38,068 bases of DNA, taken from positions 1-38,068 of the IMG/VR virus record IMGVR_UViG_3300032313_001255, one strand, 5' to 3'. The notes under the pieces are model-generated. The model did no database searches, was not told the DNA's origin, and worked only from the letters and a program-made list of their open reading frames with translations. How positions within the stretch are numbered: the first letter of the stretch is position 1; every line of letters starts with the position of its first letter. Shown one piece after another: positions 21,083 through 29,517 of the stretch. This DNA comes from a virus. The translations under genes and the position numbers were made by a program.

Positions 21083-23845
21083 TTATTGTAACCTACGAGC
21101 GTCTGTACTTAATGCTTGACCTACTCTTTGACCGTCTAGCATTATTATACTGCCTTTTTCAGTTGCATTTACTAGTCTTGTAAGTAATTGAATCATTTTT
21201 GGATCTGATCCTGTTAAGTTAGTACCACCTGCTACAATATCGTCTTTGCGGAATTTTTGAATTTTACCACCTTGCATGATAAAGTCTTCGGCTACATCAT
21301 CTCCACCTAATGCTTTTGCTAGTGGTGGTGCCAATGCTTTTTGAATAGCAGGTATGTTACCAATATAATCACCTATTAAACCACCTAAAGCCCCACCTGC
21401 AAAAGTTCCCACTACAGGGACAATAGAACCGGCTATACTCCCTAAAGAACCTCCTAAAATACTAGCCGCGAGAGGAATAATTTGTTCTGCTTTTTGTTGA
21501 GATGTTCCTTCACCAGCCATGATAGCTGCTAAATTACCTACATTAAGTAAAGCACCTATTAAACCACCTTTAACAGCTTTGCCTATAAATTTACCAGCAT
21601 TACTAACAAGTCCTTTTTTTAATGCACTTAATGGATTAATCCCCGATACAGCTTTACCTACACTACTAGCAGTACTTTTAAGTCCACTTCCAATTTTACT
21701 AAAGAAACCTCCACCTCCTCCTGCTGGGGATGTTGGAGTTTTAGTAAATCTACCTGTGGTGGGATCTCTAAATCTTCCTGTTTTAGGATCTCTTATAGGA
21801 CCTGATGATGGTCTACTGGTGCTTCCAGGGGTACTAGATCTACCAGGCATACCTGGTATGTTTGCTAATTGTACAAAAAGAGCTGAACTTGCTGAAGAAC
21901 CATCTCTTTTTAATCCAAACAAGCTCACTAAACCTTTAGCACCTTTAATTAATAAAGACCCACCTACAACTGCTCCTGTAGCTTTAATTAACCAAGGATT
22001 TTCTTTAATAAAGCCTACTATACTTTCAACCGCAGTTTTAATACCTTTAGCAAATCTTTCTGCTTTATCTGGAAGGGTATCCATAAATTCTTTACCAGCG
22101 GGTCCAGAAACCCAATCTACCATGGGTTTAACAACTAAACCAGTAAATAATCCTGTTAATGTTTCTTTTATTTTATTAAAAGTATCTTGTAATTTTTGAA
22201 CTAAAGGTGCTAATGTAGTATAATATTTTATAGAAGCTTCTTGTTTAGATCTTTCAAGGTTAGCATTTTTTTCTGCTTCAGAAACACCTGACATCATGGC
22301 TTTTAATCCATCTTGTTGACCATCTACTAAATCACCTTGAGTACTTAAATTACCTTTTTGAGCATCTAACATGCCTGCTAACTCACCACGAGATAAACCA
22401 ATAGATTTAGCGAATGCCTCTTGTTGGATAACATTCATTCTATTAAATTCTTCTATAGAACCTAATTGTGAAGCTATCTCGCTTTGTAAAGTAGCGGTAT
22501 CTCCAGCTAAAGCTGCTTCTCTTGCTTTTTCTAAGTTAAGTTGTTTACCAGTTAAAAGTTCAGCTTCCATTTCAGCAGCAATTGAATCTTCAAAATTCAA
22601 TAAACTACTTGCAATATCTTCAATTTTGTTCATCTCAATACCTAAAGCTTTAGCTTTAGCTACTGATTCTACTAAAGCTTTTGGTTGGTCCCTAAAACGA
22701 AGTCTAATAACACTAGAAACATTAGCTACATCATTTAATAAACTTTTCTGACTAAACGCGAATTTATTAGTTTTAATAGTTTCTAACGCGGTTTGAGCCA
22801 TATTAGTAACTAATACTCCAGCGTCTTGCCCTGATAATTTAGCAAATTTTTGGAAGCTGGCTAAAGACTCAGCAGACATACCCGCAAAAGTACTTAACTT
22901 AACAAATACTTTTAAGGTATTGTTTGATAACTTTTCAGTTGAACCTAGAGCTGAGTATAATCCGTTTATAGCTTCTTTTGAAGCTGCTATAGTTGGACCT
23001 ATTCCAGCTACAGATCCTGCTAGTTTAGAGGCGGCACCTTGAGCTAAACCTAAACTTCTAGCAATGTTAGTATTTTCATCACTTATTCGTTCAGCTGCTA
23101 TTTTACCTTCTTCGTATCCTTTTTTTACAAAGTTAAAAGCAGATTTTAAACCTTTTATAGCTAACCCACCTAAAACTAAAGGATCTACTAAATTTTTAAG
23201 TATTTCTTTACCTACTACTTTAAAAGCAGCACCCATAGTTTTAACTTTTCCAATAAGACCTAATGATCTAGTTTCAGAAACGCCTAATGCTTTTGCTTTT
23301 TCAATTGCTGCTTCTCTAGCTTCTTCAAAAACGTCTGCAAATCCACTTAAACCTATCTTAGAAGCAATCTTAGAAATGCCCGAAATAGCACTTCCAGTAA
23401 GACCTATACTAGTATTAAGATTTTTAGAGAATTTAAGTTGTTTTTGTAGTTCTTGTTCGTATTCTTGGTTATACTTTAAAACTTGTTCGTATTCTTTATT
23501 AAGTTGTTTAATATTTCCAACTCCACTTCTTTGAGCAATCCCAATTTGTGCTTGAATAGTTGCTAATTTAGCATTTCTTTCTTGAATTTCTTTTGTAACA
23601 TTTTTTTGAGTTAAAAGACCTTTATTAGCTTTCTCAAAATTAATTGCTATATCTCTACTAACTCTAGATAAAGAATTAAAAGATGACTGAACATCTCTAA
23701 CCATAGTTTTAGAAACACCTTCTCCTTTACTGAGAGCTTCTGTAAAATAGTCTCCAATCTTGGAGGATATACTACGGAACGCATCCTCGACTACTTGAGC
23801 CGTTTCTTTTGCTTCCTTTTTTATTCTATCAGATTGTTCAGCCAT
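21083..23845 (-). CDS. Tail tape measure protein
   Basis: This 920-residue protein has a long N-terminal helical, coiled-coil region (SDRIKKEAKETAQVVEDAFR, then the Gln/Tyr/Lys-rich stretch EYEQVLKYNQEYEQELQKQL) and hydrophobic helices in the middle and end (about 225-245, WLIKATGAVVGGSLLIKGAK, GLIGALLNVGNLAAIMAG, and the Gly/Ala/Ile-rich ILGGSLGSIAGSIVPVVG). Size, composition and place after the gp26-like gene fit the tape measure (T4 gp29 role), which sets tail length and crosses the host membrane during DNA entry. If the usual 1.5 angstrom per residue holds, the tail is near 130-140 nm. No lytic domain is evident. A Gly/Ser/Pro/Thr-rich linker lies near residues 670-710. Confidence 0.85.
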   Translation of the reverse strand: MAEQSDRIKKEAKETAQVVEDAFRSISSKIGDYFTEALSKGEGVSKTMVRDVQSSFNSLSRVSRDIAINFEKANKGLLTQKNVTKEIQERNAKLATIQAQIGIAQRSGVGNIKQLNKEYEQVLKYNQEYEQELQKQLKFSKNLNTSIGLTGSAISGISKIASKIGLSGFADVFEEAREAAIEKAKALGVSETRSLGLIGKVKTMGAAFKVVGKEILKNLVDPLVLGGLAIKGLKSAFNFVKKGYEEGKIAAERISDENTNIARSLGLAQGAASKLAGSVAGIGPTIAASKEAINGLYSALGSTEKLSNNTLKVFVKLSTFAGMSAESLASFQKFAKLSGQDAGVLVTNMAQTALETIKTNKFAFSQKSLLNDVANVSSVIRLRFRDQPKALVESVAKAKALGIEMNKIEDIASSLLNFEDSIAAEMEAELLTGKQLNLEKAREAALAGDTATLQSEIASQLGSIEEFNRMNVIQQEAFAKSIGLSRGELAGMLDAQKGNLSTQGDLVDGQQDGLKAMMSGVSEAEKNANLERSKQEASIKYYTTLAPLVQKLQDTFNKIKETLTGLFTGLVVKPMVDWVSGPAGKEFMDTLPDKAERFAKGIKTAVESIVGFIKENPWLIKATGAVVGGSLLIKGAKGLVSLFGLKRDGSSASSALFVQLANIPGMPGRSSTPGSTSRPSSGPIRDPKTGRFRDPTTGRFTKTPTSPAGGGGGFFSKIGSGLKSTASSVGKAVSGINPLSALKKGLVSNAGKFIGKAVKGGLIGALLNVGNLAAIMAGEGTSQQKAEQIIPLAASILGGSLGSIAGSIVPVVGTFAGGALGGLIGDYIGNIPAIQKALAPPLAKALGGDDVAEDFIMQGGKIQKFRKDDIVAGGTNLTGSDPKMIQLLTRLVNATEKGSIIMLDGQRVGQALSTDARRLQ

Positions 23846-23887
23846 GTAAATATAACAATATTATATACTAATAAATATTAAAAGATA

Positions 23888-24181
23888 TTACTTTTTTGAT
23901 ACATTTGTAACATAACTAGGAACCTGTACTTTTTGAGATTGATTACCAGCTGATTTAATATTTTTGATAGATTCAGCCATGTTATTATCTGTACTTGATT
24001 TAGACTCTTCATCATACCATTTCTTAAGTTTATTGTAAGTAAATGTGCGAAGAGCTAAAGGCATGTTATAGATTGTATACCAATCATAACCGCCTTTACC
24101 ATGAAATACTATTTCGTGTATTTGACTAAATAAGTTATTCCTATAATGGAATGCTTCCTCAGATGTCAGGGAAAAAAAAGT
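23888..24181 (-). CDS. Frameshift extension of the gp26-like protein (possible gp51/chaperone counterpart)
   Basis: An open frame of 97 codons starts without any ATG, just after an in-frame TAA at 24184-24182. It overlaps the last codons of the gp26-like gene in the +1 frame. Its protein reads FFSLTSEEAFHYRNN, then HEIVFHGKGGYDWYTIYNMP, LRTFTYNKLKKWYDEE, and a polar tail ending YVTNVSKK. The well-formed Gly/Trp/Tyr block lies before the first ATG (24064), so translation must begin upstream, most simply by a ribosome slipping on the T8 run at 24172-24179. In T4, gene 51 (baseplate hub assembly) directly follows gene 26. In many other phages a frameshifted tail assembly chaperone sits just before the tape measure, which is also the case here. 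A sequencing error in the T-run is the main alternative. Confidence 0.65.
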   Translation of the reverse strand, partial: TFFSLTSEEAFHYRNNLFSQIHEIVFHGKGGYDWYTIYNMPLALRTFTYNKLKKWYDEESKSSTDNNMAESIKNIKSAGNQSQKVQVPSYVTNVSKK

Positions 24182-24908
24182 TTATTCCAATCGGAACTTC
24201 TATTTCAACTGATTCACCATCAACTTCAATGAATGTATTTAAGTCAATATCTGGCTGAATATCTCGAATATATTCCCTTAGTGCTCTAGAGTCTCGAGCT
24301 AATAAATAATTATCTATAAAATCACGAATTGGTTTAGTATCTGAATCTCCTTCAACTGAAGTAATAATATACTTTAAACGAGTAGTTAAATCAGAAGAGA
24401 AATTTTTATTTACTTTCTTTAAACCTTTAATTTCGGCGTCAATTTTATTTTCTAAATGACCATCCATTAATCTAAAGGTAATCTTTGTACCTGAATGGGG
24501 TAAAGTATAATGGAACTCGTTAACACCTTTGCTAAATAGGACCTCATTTAAAGGTTTATTTTCTAAAGTAGATAAATCTACAGTTTGTTCTACACCACTA
24601 TAAGTAAATGAGTAGTCTTTACCATAACCTAAAATACGAGAAGCAATTAAGATTGCGTTTTTATCCCCAATAAGTAAATCATTATAATCAAACTTAGTAA
24701 TTATAAGTGATTGAAGAAGTTTATCCAATACTGTACCGTTAGCAATATAGTTTTGATTAGTTAGAATGTCTTCTTCTCTAGCTGTCATGTACTTCATTTC
24801 GATAGTACCATTAGATAAAGGATGACCTTCGGGGTACAGTATACCTTTAGAGGGTAACTCGATTGTTTCTGTTGGGAATTTGAATGGGGATGGGTCTTGT
24901 TGTTCCAT
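24159..24908 (-). CDS. Baseplate hub protein, gp26-like (T4_baseplate family)
   Basis: The 249 residues include ETIELPSKGILYPEGHPLSN near residue 15, then MKYMTAREEDILTNQNYI, LLQSLIITKFDYNDLLIGDK and AILIASRILGYGKDYSF. This is the pattern of the T4 gp26-type baseplate family (P-S-K-G-x-x-Y-P, then a T-x-R-E-E-D block). It would act in building the central hub or in tail assembly. The reading frame ends INFFFPDI-stop at 24159, just after the run CTTTTTTTTCCC. The next open frame (23888-24181) has no start codon, suggesting that some ribosomes shift +1 (or -2) and make a longer product. The gene follows a strong terminator and a variant of the recurrent promoter motif. Confidence 0.82.
   Translation of the reverse strand: MEQQDPSPFKFPTETIELPSKGILYPEGHPLSNGTIEMKYMTAREEDILTNQNYIANGTVLDKLLQSLIITKFDYNDLLIGDKNAILIASRILGYGKDYSFTYSGVEQTVDLSTLENKPLNEVLFSKGVNEFHYTLPHSGTKITFRLMDGHLENKIDAEIKGLKKVNKNFSSDLTTRLKYIITSVEGDSDTKPIRDFIDNYLLARDSRALREYIRDIQPDIDLNTFIEVDGESVEIEVPIGINFFFPDI
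24172..24179 (-). promoter_or_regulatory. T8 slippery run, candidate programmed frameshift site
   Basis: In the gp26 frame the codons are AAC-TTT-TTT-TTC-CCT-GAC-ATC-TGA. Moving +1 (or -2) in the T8 run gives TTT-TTT-TCC-CTG-ACA and continues for about 95 codons in the extension frame. Homopolymer runs near the end of a short gene just before the tape measure are the usual setting for tail-chaperone frameshifts. -1 would not join these frames. Confidence 0.55.
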
Positions 24909-24935
24909 AAACTGTTTATTAGTAACTAAATGTCG

Positions 24936-24947
24936 TTTATAAATATT
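24936..24947 (-). promoter_or_regulatory. Variant AATATTTATAAA motif before the gp26-like gene
   Basis: Coding-strand AATATTTATAAA, a shortened version of the recurrent motif, 27 bases upstream of the ATG at 24908 and downstream of the terminator at 24985. It probably starts the gp26-like/tape-measure transcript. Confidence 0.4.
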
Positions 24948-24984
24948 ATAAAAGGAGATTTTTTAACGAGTTGATTAACAATAT

Positions 24985-25012
24985 AAAAAAAGAGCTTGGC
25001 ATAGCCAAGCTC
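24985..25012 (-). terminator. Strong rho-independent terminator after the tail tube gene
   Basis: Minus-strand GAGCTTGGC-TAT-GCCAAGCTC is a perfect 9-bp stem with a three-base loop, followed by seven T residues. It lies 25 bases after the tube stop codon at 25038. It would let the very abundant sheath and tube messages end before the less abundant hub and tape-measure genes. Confidence 0.9.
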
Positions 25013-25037
25013 AAATTTAATTTTATGTAAATTTCTA

Positions 25038-25526
25038 TTAGAAGTTTAATACACAGTAATCCATAGCTACTTCAACAGTAAGGTTTTGAGCAGCTGATTC
25101 ATTATCCCAGTTGTATTCACCAAAGTTTGAGTTAACAATGAACGCACCTTTGATTACCCATTCTGAAACAATATCACCTACAGGGCCTAAAATGTCAATA
25201 GTTAAATCCTTCTTGTAGAAATCAGAGTAACCATCCCTACCAGTTACAGATTCGTGGTGTAAACGTACCCACTCCATTACAGCTTGGGCGCCTGAAGGAG
25301 TAATTGGGTCAAATAATGTCATTGTAACATTACCCCATTTTGATTTACCTTTTACTTTTCTGTAAACGTTAATATGGTTAAGAACGATTTCATCTTGCGT
25401 TAAAGTAACAGCTGAGATTGCTTTAATTGTATAAGATGGAATACCATCTACATACATGATAAATCTATTCTGCTGTTTTGGTTCAAACGCTGTGAAAAAA
25501 ATTTCGTTTGGATCTAATACTGCCAT
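25038..25526 (-). CDS. Tail tube protein, gp19-like
   Basis: The 162-residue length matches T4 gp19 (163). The sequence is beta-rich with family-like blocks: PKQQNRFIMYVDGIPSYTIK near the start, a middle VTMTLFDPITPSGAQAVMEW and WVRLHHESVTGRDGYS, and a C-terminal GEYNWDNESAAQNLTVEVAM segment. Such subunits stack as hexameric rings forming the tube through which DNA passes. It follows the sheath gene, as in T4, and is itself followed by a strong terminator. A copy of the recurrent promoter-like motif lies between sheath and tube, so each can be transcribed separately. Confidence 0.92.
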   Translation of the reverse strand: MAVLDPNEIFFTAFEPKQQNRFIMYVDGIPSYTIKAISAVTLTQDEIVLNHINVYRKVKGKSKWGNVTMTLFDPITPSGAQAVMEWVRLHHESVTGRDGYSDFYKKDLTIDILGPVGDIVSEWVIKGAFIVNSNFGEYNWDNESAAQNLTVEVAMDYCVLNF

Positions 25527-25543
25527 TTTGCTATGTTATTTAT

Positions 25544-25558
25544 TTTATTATAAATATT
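25544..25558 (-). promoter_or_regulatory. AATATTTATAATAAA motif before the tail tube gene
   Basis: An exact copy of the recurrent 15-mer, 17 bases upstream of the tube ATG (25526) and 13 bases after the sheath stop. Confidence 0.6.
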
Positions 25559-25571
25559 CGATTTTTAAACT

Positions 25572-27293
25572 TTACGCTGGGAAAGTTGCTCCAGTTGGTA
25601 AGATGTTGAAGTCTAGATAAATGAATTCAGCAGTCTTAGTTGGTTGGATGTAGATCTGACCTACTAACTGGTTTCTATCAATTACATCAGCAGTATTGTT
25701 AGAATCGTCCATAATTACTTTGAACGCGTACAGACCTTGACGTTGCTGTACTGATTCAAGATATGGGTTAACTTGGCTTAAGAATTGGTTTCTTGTAGCA
25801 ATTGTGTTTTGTTCAAACACTAAGTTATTAGCTACTTGAGAAATGTATGACTTAAGGGCAATTAACAATCTTCTTACATTTACTCTATCAAGAGCAGATG
25901 CTTGTTTTTGTAGAGTTTTCTGACCATATACTACAGTACCAGTTCCTGGGAAGGTAGCAATTGGATTTACATTACCTGAATATAAGCTATCACGGCTTGA
26001 TTGAGGAAGTTTTTGTTCGGCTCTAATTACATTGGATAAACCACCTCTGTTAATACCCGCAGGTGCAAACCAAGGCTCACTTACGCTGTCGTTGAAGGCA
26101 TAAACACCACCAATCATTGTAGAAGCAGGTACCCATACTCTCTGACCTGAATCTGGGTCAACTGTTTGAACCCACGGCCAGTAAGTTGCAGCGTAAGAAG
26201 TATTACGAGTTGAAGCAGCTGTTACAGCATTTCCTACAGTTGAGTTGTATGGATTTTGATCTACAACATAGATACTATCACCTCTATTTTGAGTATTTGA
26301 AATGATTGAAGTTACTGTAGAAGCAAAAGCACCAGAATCAATTAGACCAGGAGTTAGGATTACATTAAATCTGTAGTCGTCTTGGTTAGCTAACAAATTA
26401 ACCATGTTAGTGTAGTTAGTTCCAATTAAACCTTGTGTATTAGCAACCCCAGCTATAATCTCATTATAGTATTTGTTACCTGAAGTAAGTTCCATACTAC
26501 CAGTAGCGTTACTAAATGAACCACTAGCTACAACTGGAATTGAACTTGTGAAAGCGTTTTTAGCTACACCATTATTATCAAAGTAGAATGGGGTTGCATT
26601 ATTTACTGATTTAACTCTTACATATCTAGATTGGTTAGTGTATGAACCAGATATTGTTACTTGGTTAAGAGTTGAGTTGTAGTTTTGAACGGAATCACCA
26701 ATTACAGCAGCTACGAAGTTTGCAGCAGTTGGGTCTAATGATAGATTAGTCCAAGTTTCAAGTACAATTGGGTTATCAGTATTATCATTACCTTGTCTAA
26801 TTAATAGATCAAATGTACCTGAAGAAGTATTTGGATTAACAATTTGCCATCTAATATTATCAACTGAGCCGCTGATTAAGGCACCACTTGTATCTAAAGC
26901 ACCTGAGCTGTTCATTAGAGCACCCTTAGAAAGGGTTTCAAGAACAAAAGCAGGTTGAGACGAAGCTAGTGTACTTGAACTAATGGCTGTACTAACAGCA
27001 GAAGTATAAGATCCACTAACAACTCTAGCTACTAATAAACTTTGACCACCATTATTGAAGTAGTTGTAAGCGGCAATAGAAGTAAAGTAAGTGTAAACAC
27101 CACTACCACTTAGAAAAGTTGTTCCAAAAGTGCTTTGATATTGAGAATAAGAAGTAATAATAGTTGGAACTTCAACAGGACCCTTAACTGTAGGTCCTAT
27201 AATAGCTGCACCAACTGTTATTGGTTGAGATGTAACTTGAGATTGATCGTTCTCTCTCGCTAATACTCCTGGTGAAATTAAAGTTTCTGCCAT
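25572..27293 (-). CDS. Contractile tail sheath protein, gp18-like
   Basis: The 573-residue sheath subunit starts MAETLISPGVLARENDQSQV. The SPGV-x-x-x-E block is the usual sheath N-terminus, followed by TVGAAIIGPTVKGPVEVPTI and a Tyr/Phe/Asn segment (FTSIAAYNYFNNGGQSLLVA) characteristic of phage sheath domain I. The C-terminal third (LDRVNVRRLLIALKSYIS, then FNILPTGATFP) is the conserved part that forms the contractile scaffold. It is somewhat shorter than T4 gp18 (659). Contraction drives the tube through the host envelope. It is the first gene of the tail module and has a promoter-like motif directly upstream. Confidence 0.93.
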   Translation of the reverse strand: MAETLISPGVLARENDQSQVTSQPITVGAAIIGPTVKGPVEVPTIITSYSQYQSTFGTTFLSGSGVYTYFTSIAAYNYFNNGGQSLLVARVVSGSYTSAVSTAISSSTLASSQPAFVLETLSKGALMNSSGALDTSGALISGSVDNIRWQIVNPNTSSGTFDLLIRQGNDNTDNPIVLETWTNLSLDPTAANFVAAVIGDSVQNYNSTLNQVTISGSYTNQSRYVRVKSVNNATPFYFDNNGVAKNAFTSSIPVVASGSFSNATGSMELTSGNKYYNEIIAGVANTQGLIGTNYTNMVNLLANQDDYRFNVILTPGLIDSGAFASTVTSIISNTQNRGDSIYVVDQNPYNSTVGNAVTAASTRNTSYAATYWPWVQTVDPDSGQRVWVPASTMIGGVYAFNDSVSEPWFAPAGINRGGLSNVIRAEQKLPQSSRDSLYSGNVNPIATFPGTGTVVYGQKTLQKQASALDRVNVRRLLIALKSYISQVANNLVFEQNTIATRNQFLSQVNPYLESVQQRQGLYAFKVIMDDSNNTADVIDRNQLVGQIYIQPTKTAEFIYLDFNILPTGATFPA

Positions 27294-27311
27294 TTTAATA
27301 CTGGATTATAT

Positions 27312-27325
27312 TTTATTATAAATAT
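27312..27325 (-). promoter_or_regulatory. ATATTTATAATAAA motif before the sheath gene
   Basis: A 14-base copy of the recurrent motif, 18 bases upstream of the sheath ATG, immediately after a hairpin at 27325-27352. As the first copy of the tail module it is a good candidate for a strong late promoter. Confidence 0.6.
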
Positions 27326-27352
27326 CAAGCTCTTGTTCAAAAAACAGCTTGA
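27325..27352 (-). terminator. Hairpin after the glycosyltransferase operon, possible terminator
   Basis: The arms TCAAGCT and AGCTTGA (7 bp) enclose a 14-base loop with a small inner GTT/AAC pairing. The hairpin is 34 bases after the stop of the O-glycosyltransferase gene. The sequence beyond it is the AT-rich promoter motif and not a clean T-run, so termination is uncertain. Confidence 0.4.
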
Positions 27353-27386
27353 TTAATGCAACCTTAAAAAGCAGAACTACTTATAT

Positions 27387-28586
27387 TTAATAAATATTAA
27401 GTACTTTTTGTAGAGATTTTATTACCATCTCAGGTGTGATAGATTTTGTACATTCAAAATGTCTTGGAGTGTTTTTATGTTCTGGACACCATTCCCAATC
27501 TCCTGGGTTGAGCCACTCATGGTTAAAACATCCTGAGCAAAATCCTGACGGAGTATAAATACGTTCACAGTCTTCAAATTCACTGTATGGTTCTGAGAAG
27601 CCTGAGATTAGGATTGTTTTTTGCCCTACAGCCCAAGATACCCAACTTAAGCCACTACCTACACCAATGAATGCATCTGCATGCACTATGTCACTCATCC
27701 TGCCTTCTAGTGGGAGTTTACCTGTTTTATTAACAACATTTTTAAGTGTACCACCTAGTTTAGAGTCATGCCATGCATCCCCTAAAGGTTCACTAGTTAA
27801 CATAAGTGTTTTATAACCATTATCTTTTAACCAGTCTATAACACGTTGCCAACCACCTGGATAGTTCCAATACTTAGCATGAGCTGAAGCATGGGGTGCT
27901 ATTACAACATATTTATCTTTTATAGGTTTTGGTTTTTTATTAAAGAATACTTTAGGTTTAGTTTCAATGTACTCTAGACCTAAAATGTCTGATGAGGTTT
28001 TACCTAAAGGTATATTTTTAAACTCAGTAACATTTTTATTTAGGTTTACTTTATGGTCTTCATCATAAAACCAACCTACATTGTACATAGCATATATGTC
28101 ACTTACTTGAGTACCTGGTTTTACAAATTTAATTTCTGGATATGTTTTAATAAACCAGTTATTATGGAAGGTAGAAGTTATAACTTCACAGTTATGTTTT
28201 TTTCTAAATTCATCTATAAATGGGAACCAAGCTAAAGTATCACCTACTGCTGTTGAATCCATATGAATATAAACTCTTTTTCTAGTAGCATCATATCTAT
28301 GTTCAAAAACTAATTCATTAGTTGTTAAGTCAAAGACTTGTATTAACCATTCTGTAAAATATTGACGGTTAGATTTAGTCCACATATTATTTGATATGAT
28401 AGACTCATGAACTACCTCATTTGTTCTTTGATCTGTAAATACAGTCCTATATTGACGCTCTTCAGGACCTAAAATTTCTAAAAAAGCACCTTCAACAAAA
28501 TGAAAGGTGAATCTATTTTCAGGTTCTCTAAAAGGCAAGTGAAGTGGTTTCACATTATCATATATTTTCTTCAAAACTTCTTTCAT
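27387..28586 (-). CDS. Putative protein O-heptosyltransferase of the TibC/Aah type (GT9-like)
   Basis: These 399 residues resemble bacterial autotransporter heptosyltransferases (TibC/Aah), which add sugars to Ser residues of secreted adhesins. The GT-B core shows VVIAPHASAHAKYWNYPGGW, then TLMLTSEPLGDAW and DAFIGVGSGLSWVSWAVG. The C-terminal block has GFCSGCFNHEW, then WCPEHKNTPRHFECTK. Its four Cys (C-x2-C, then WCP and ECTK) match the iron-binding Cys set described for TibC. The donor sugar is unknown. The gene is last in a four-gene operon beginning downstream of the collagen-like fibre, whose many Ser and Thr residues are obvious targets. It overlaps the GT4 gene by 29 bases. Modification of another phage or host protein remains possible. 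Confidence 0.8.
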   Translation of the reverse strand: MKEVLKKIYDNVKPLHLPFREPENRFTFHFVEGAFLEILGPEERQYRTVFTDQRTNEVVHESIISNNMWTKSNRQYFTEWLIQVFDLTTNELVFEHRYDATRKRVYIHMDSTAVGDTLAWFPFIDEFRKKHNCEVITSTFHNNWFIKTYPEIKFVKPGTQVSDIYAMYNVGWFYDEDHKVNLNKNVTEFKNIPLGKTSSDILGLEYIETKPKVFFNKKPKPIKDKYVVIAPHASAHAKYWNYPGGWQRVIDWLKDNGYKTLMLTSEPLGDAWHDSKLGGTLKNVVNKTGKLPLEGRMSDIVHADAFIGVGSGLSWVSWAVGQKTILISGFSEPYSEFEDCERIYTPSGFCSGCFNHEWLNPGDWEWCPEHKNTPRHFECTKSITPEMVIKSLQKVLNIY

Positions 28587-29517
28587 ATAACTTTATTAAT
28601 TCAGTTGTTCTATTATACCAATCTAATTCTTTAGCTGTTTCTAATGCTTTAGATTTATAAAATTCAAAATTTTTCATTATATCCTGTAGACCAACATTCA
28701 TTTCAAATATGTCACGAGGTGCTCTCCAAGCACCATGGAATACAGTATTATGTTCCCAATCGGCGATTATAGGTAAACCCGCAGCTGCTGCTTCAGCCAT
28801 TGTTAGATTTGGATGACCTGCTTCCAACATTGTAGGATGAATAAAGATATCATGTTGGTGATATAATTTTAGTAACTTACTATTAGGAGTATCATAAACA
28901 ATTTTTAGTTTAGGATAAGTTAATGTCCAAGGATTTTCATTAAAGAAATGTCTATTATTATAAGGGCCAGCTACTGTAATTTCTAAATTATTTAAAGCAG
29001 CTAACCCAACACCAAAACTAAATCCTTTCCTATCAAAACCTGGATCACCTGCTAATCCATTATTAGCTATCATTAATAGTTTAGGTTTTGTAGGGGTTGG
29101 TTTTTCTATAGGATAGAATTCATAATTATTAACTCCATGAGCAAAATATTGTACTTTAGGGTGATCAAAATAATCTACTAAATATCTTGCTGGGACTAAT
29201 GATAGAATAGATCCTTCTATTGCTTTAAGGTTCTGTTTGTAAACATGACTATCTTTTCCGTAATGATAAGCATGGTGGTCATGAAGTTGGAATACATAAG
29301 GTATTTCTCTTTCTTGAAGCATTAAAGCTAGATTACCAACATGACAGTGAACAATATCAAAATCATTAGGGTTAATTTCAGTTGCAAATTTGATTTCCGA
29401 CTCATGACCTTGTTTTAAAAAATTTTGATGAAACTCCCATACGATCTTTTCAATCGCACCCCAATCTTTAGGTGGAACATCTATTCCACATGCAGGATGT
29501 ACTTGACAAATTCTCAT
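28558..29517 (-). CDS. Glycosyltransferase family 4 protein
   Basis: The 319-residue GT-B glycosyltransferase shows an N-terminal MRICQVHPACGIDVPPKDWG with an early Gly-rich acceptor loop. Further on it has DIVHCHVGNLALML, PKLLMIANNGLAGDPGFDRK (start of the donor-binding domain) and DIFIHPTMLEAGHPNLTMAE, where the E-A-G-x-P-x-x-x-x-E pattern is the usual donor-binding E-x7-E block. It transfers a nucleotide-sugar residue, probably extending a glycan. Four bases overlap the methyltransferase gene upstream and 29 bases overlap the O-heptosyltransferase-like gene downstream, so these are made together. The acceptor cannot be read from sequence. Confidence 0.85.
   Translation of the reverse strand: MRICQVHPACGIDVPPKDWGAIEKIVWEFHQNFLKQGHESEIKFATEINPNDFDIVHCHVGNLALMLQEREIPYVFQLHDHHAYHYGKDSHVYKQNLKAIEGSILSLVPARYLVDYFDHPKVQYFAHGVNNYEFYPIEKPTPTKPKLLMIANNGLAGDPGFDRKGFSFGVGLAALNNLEITVAGPYNNRHFFNENPWTLTYPKLKIVYDTPNSKLLKLYHQHDIFIHPTMLEAGHPNLTMAEAAAAGLPIIADWEHNTVFHGAWRAPRDIFEMNVGLQDIMKNFEFYKSKALETAKELDWYNRTTELIKLYERSFEENI

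Noticed and set aside
21519-23534. Several plus-strand open frames opposite the tape measure gene
   Set aside because: They are hydrophobic antisense shadows of an Ala/Lys/Leu-rich helical protein, without promoters or coherent domains.
24064-24064. ATG at 24064 as the normal start of a 58-residue gene after gp26
   Set aside because: The frame before this ATG is open for 38 codons and encodes a compact Gly/Trp/Tyr block, so starting here would lose the most protein-like part. It remains possible as an internal start.
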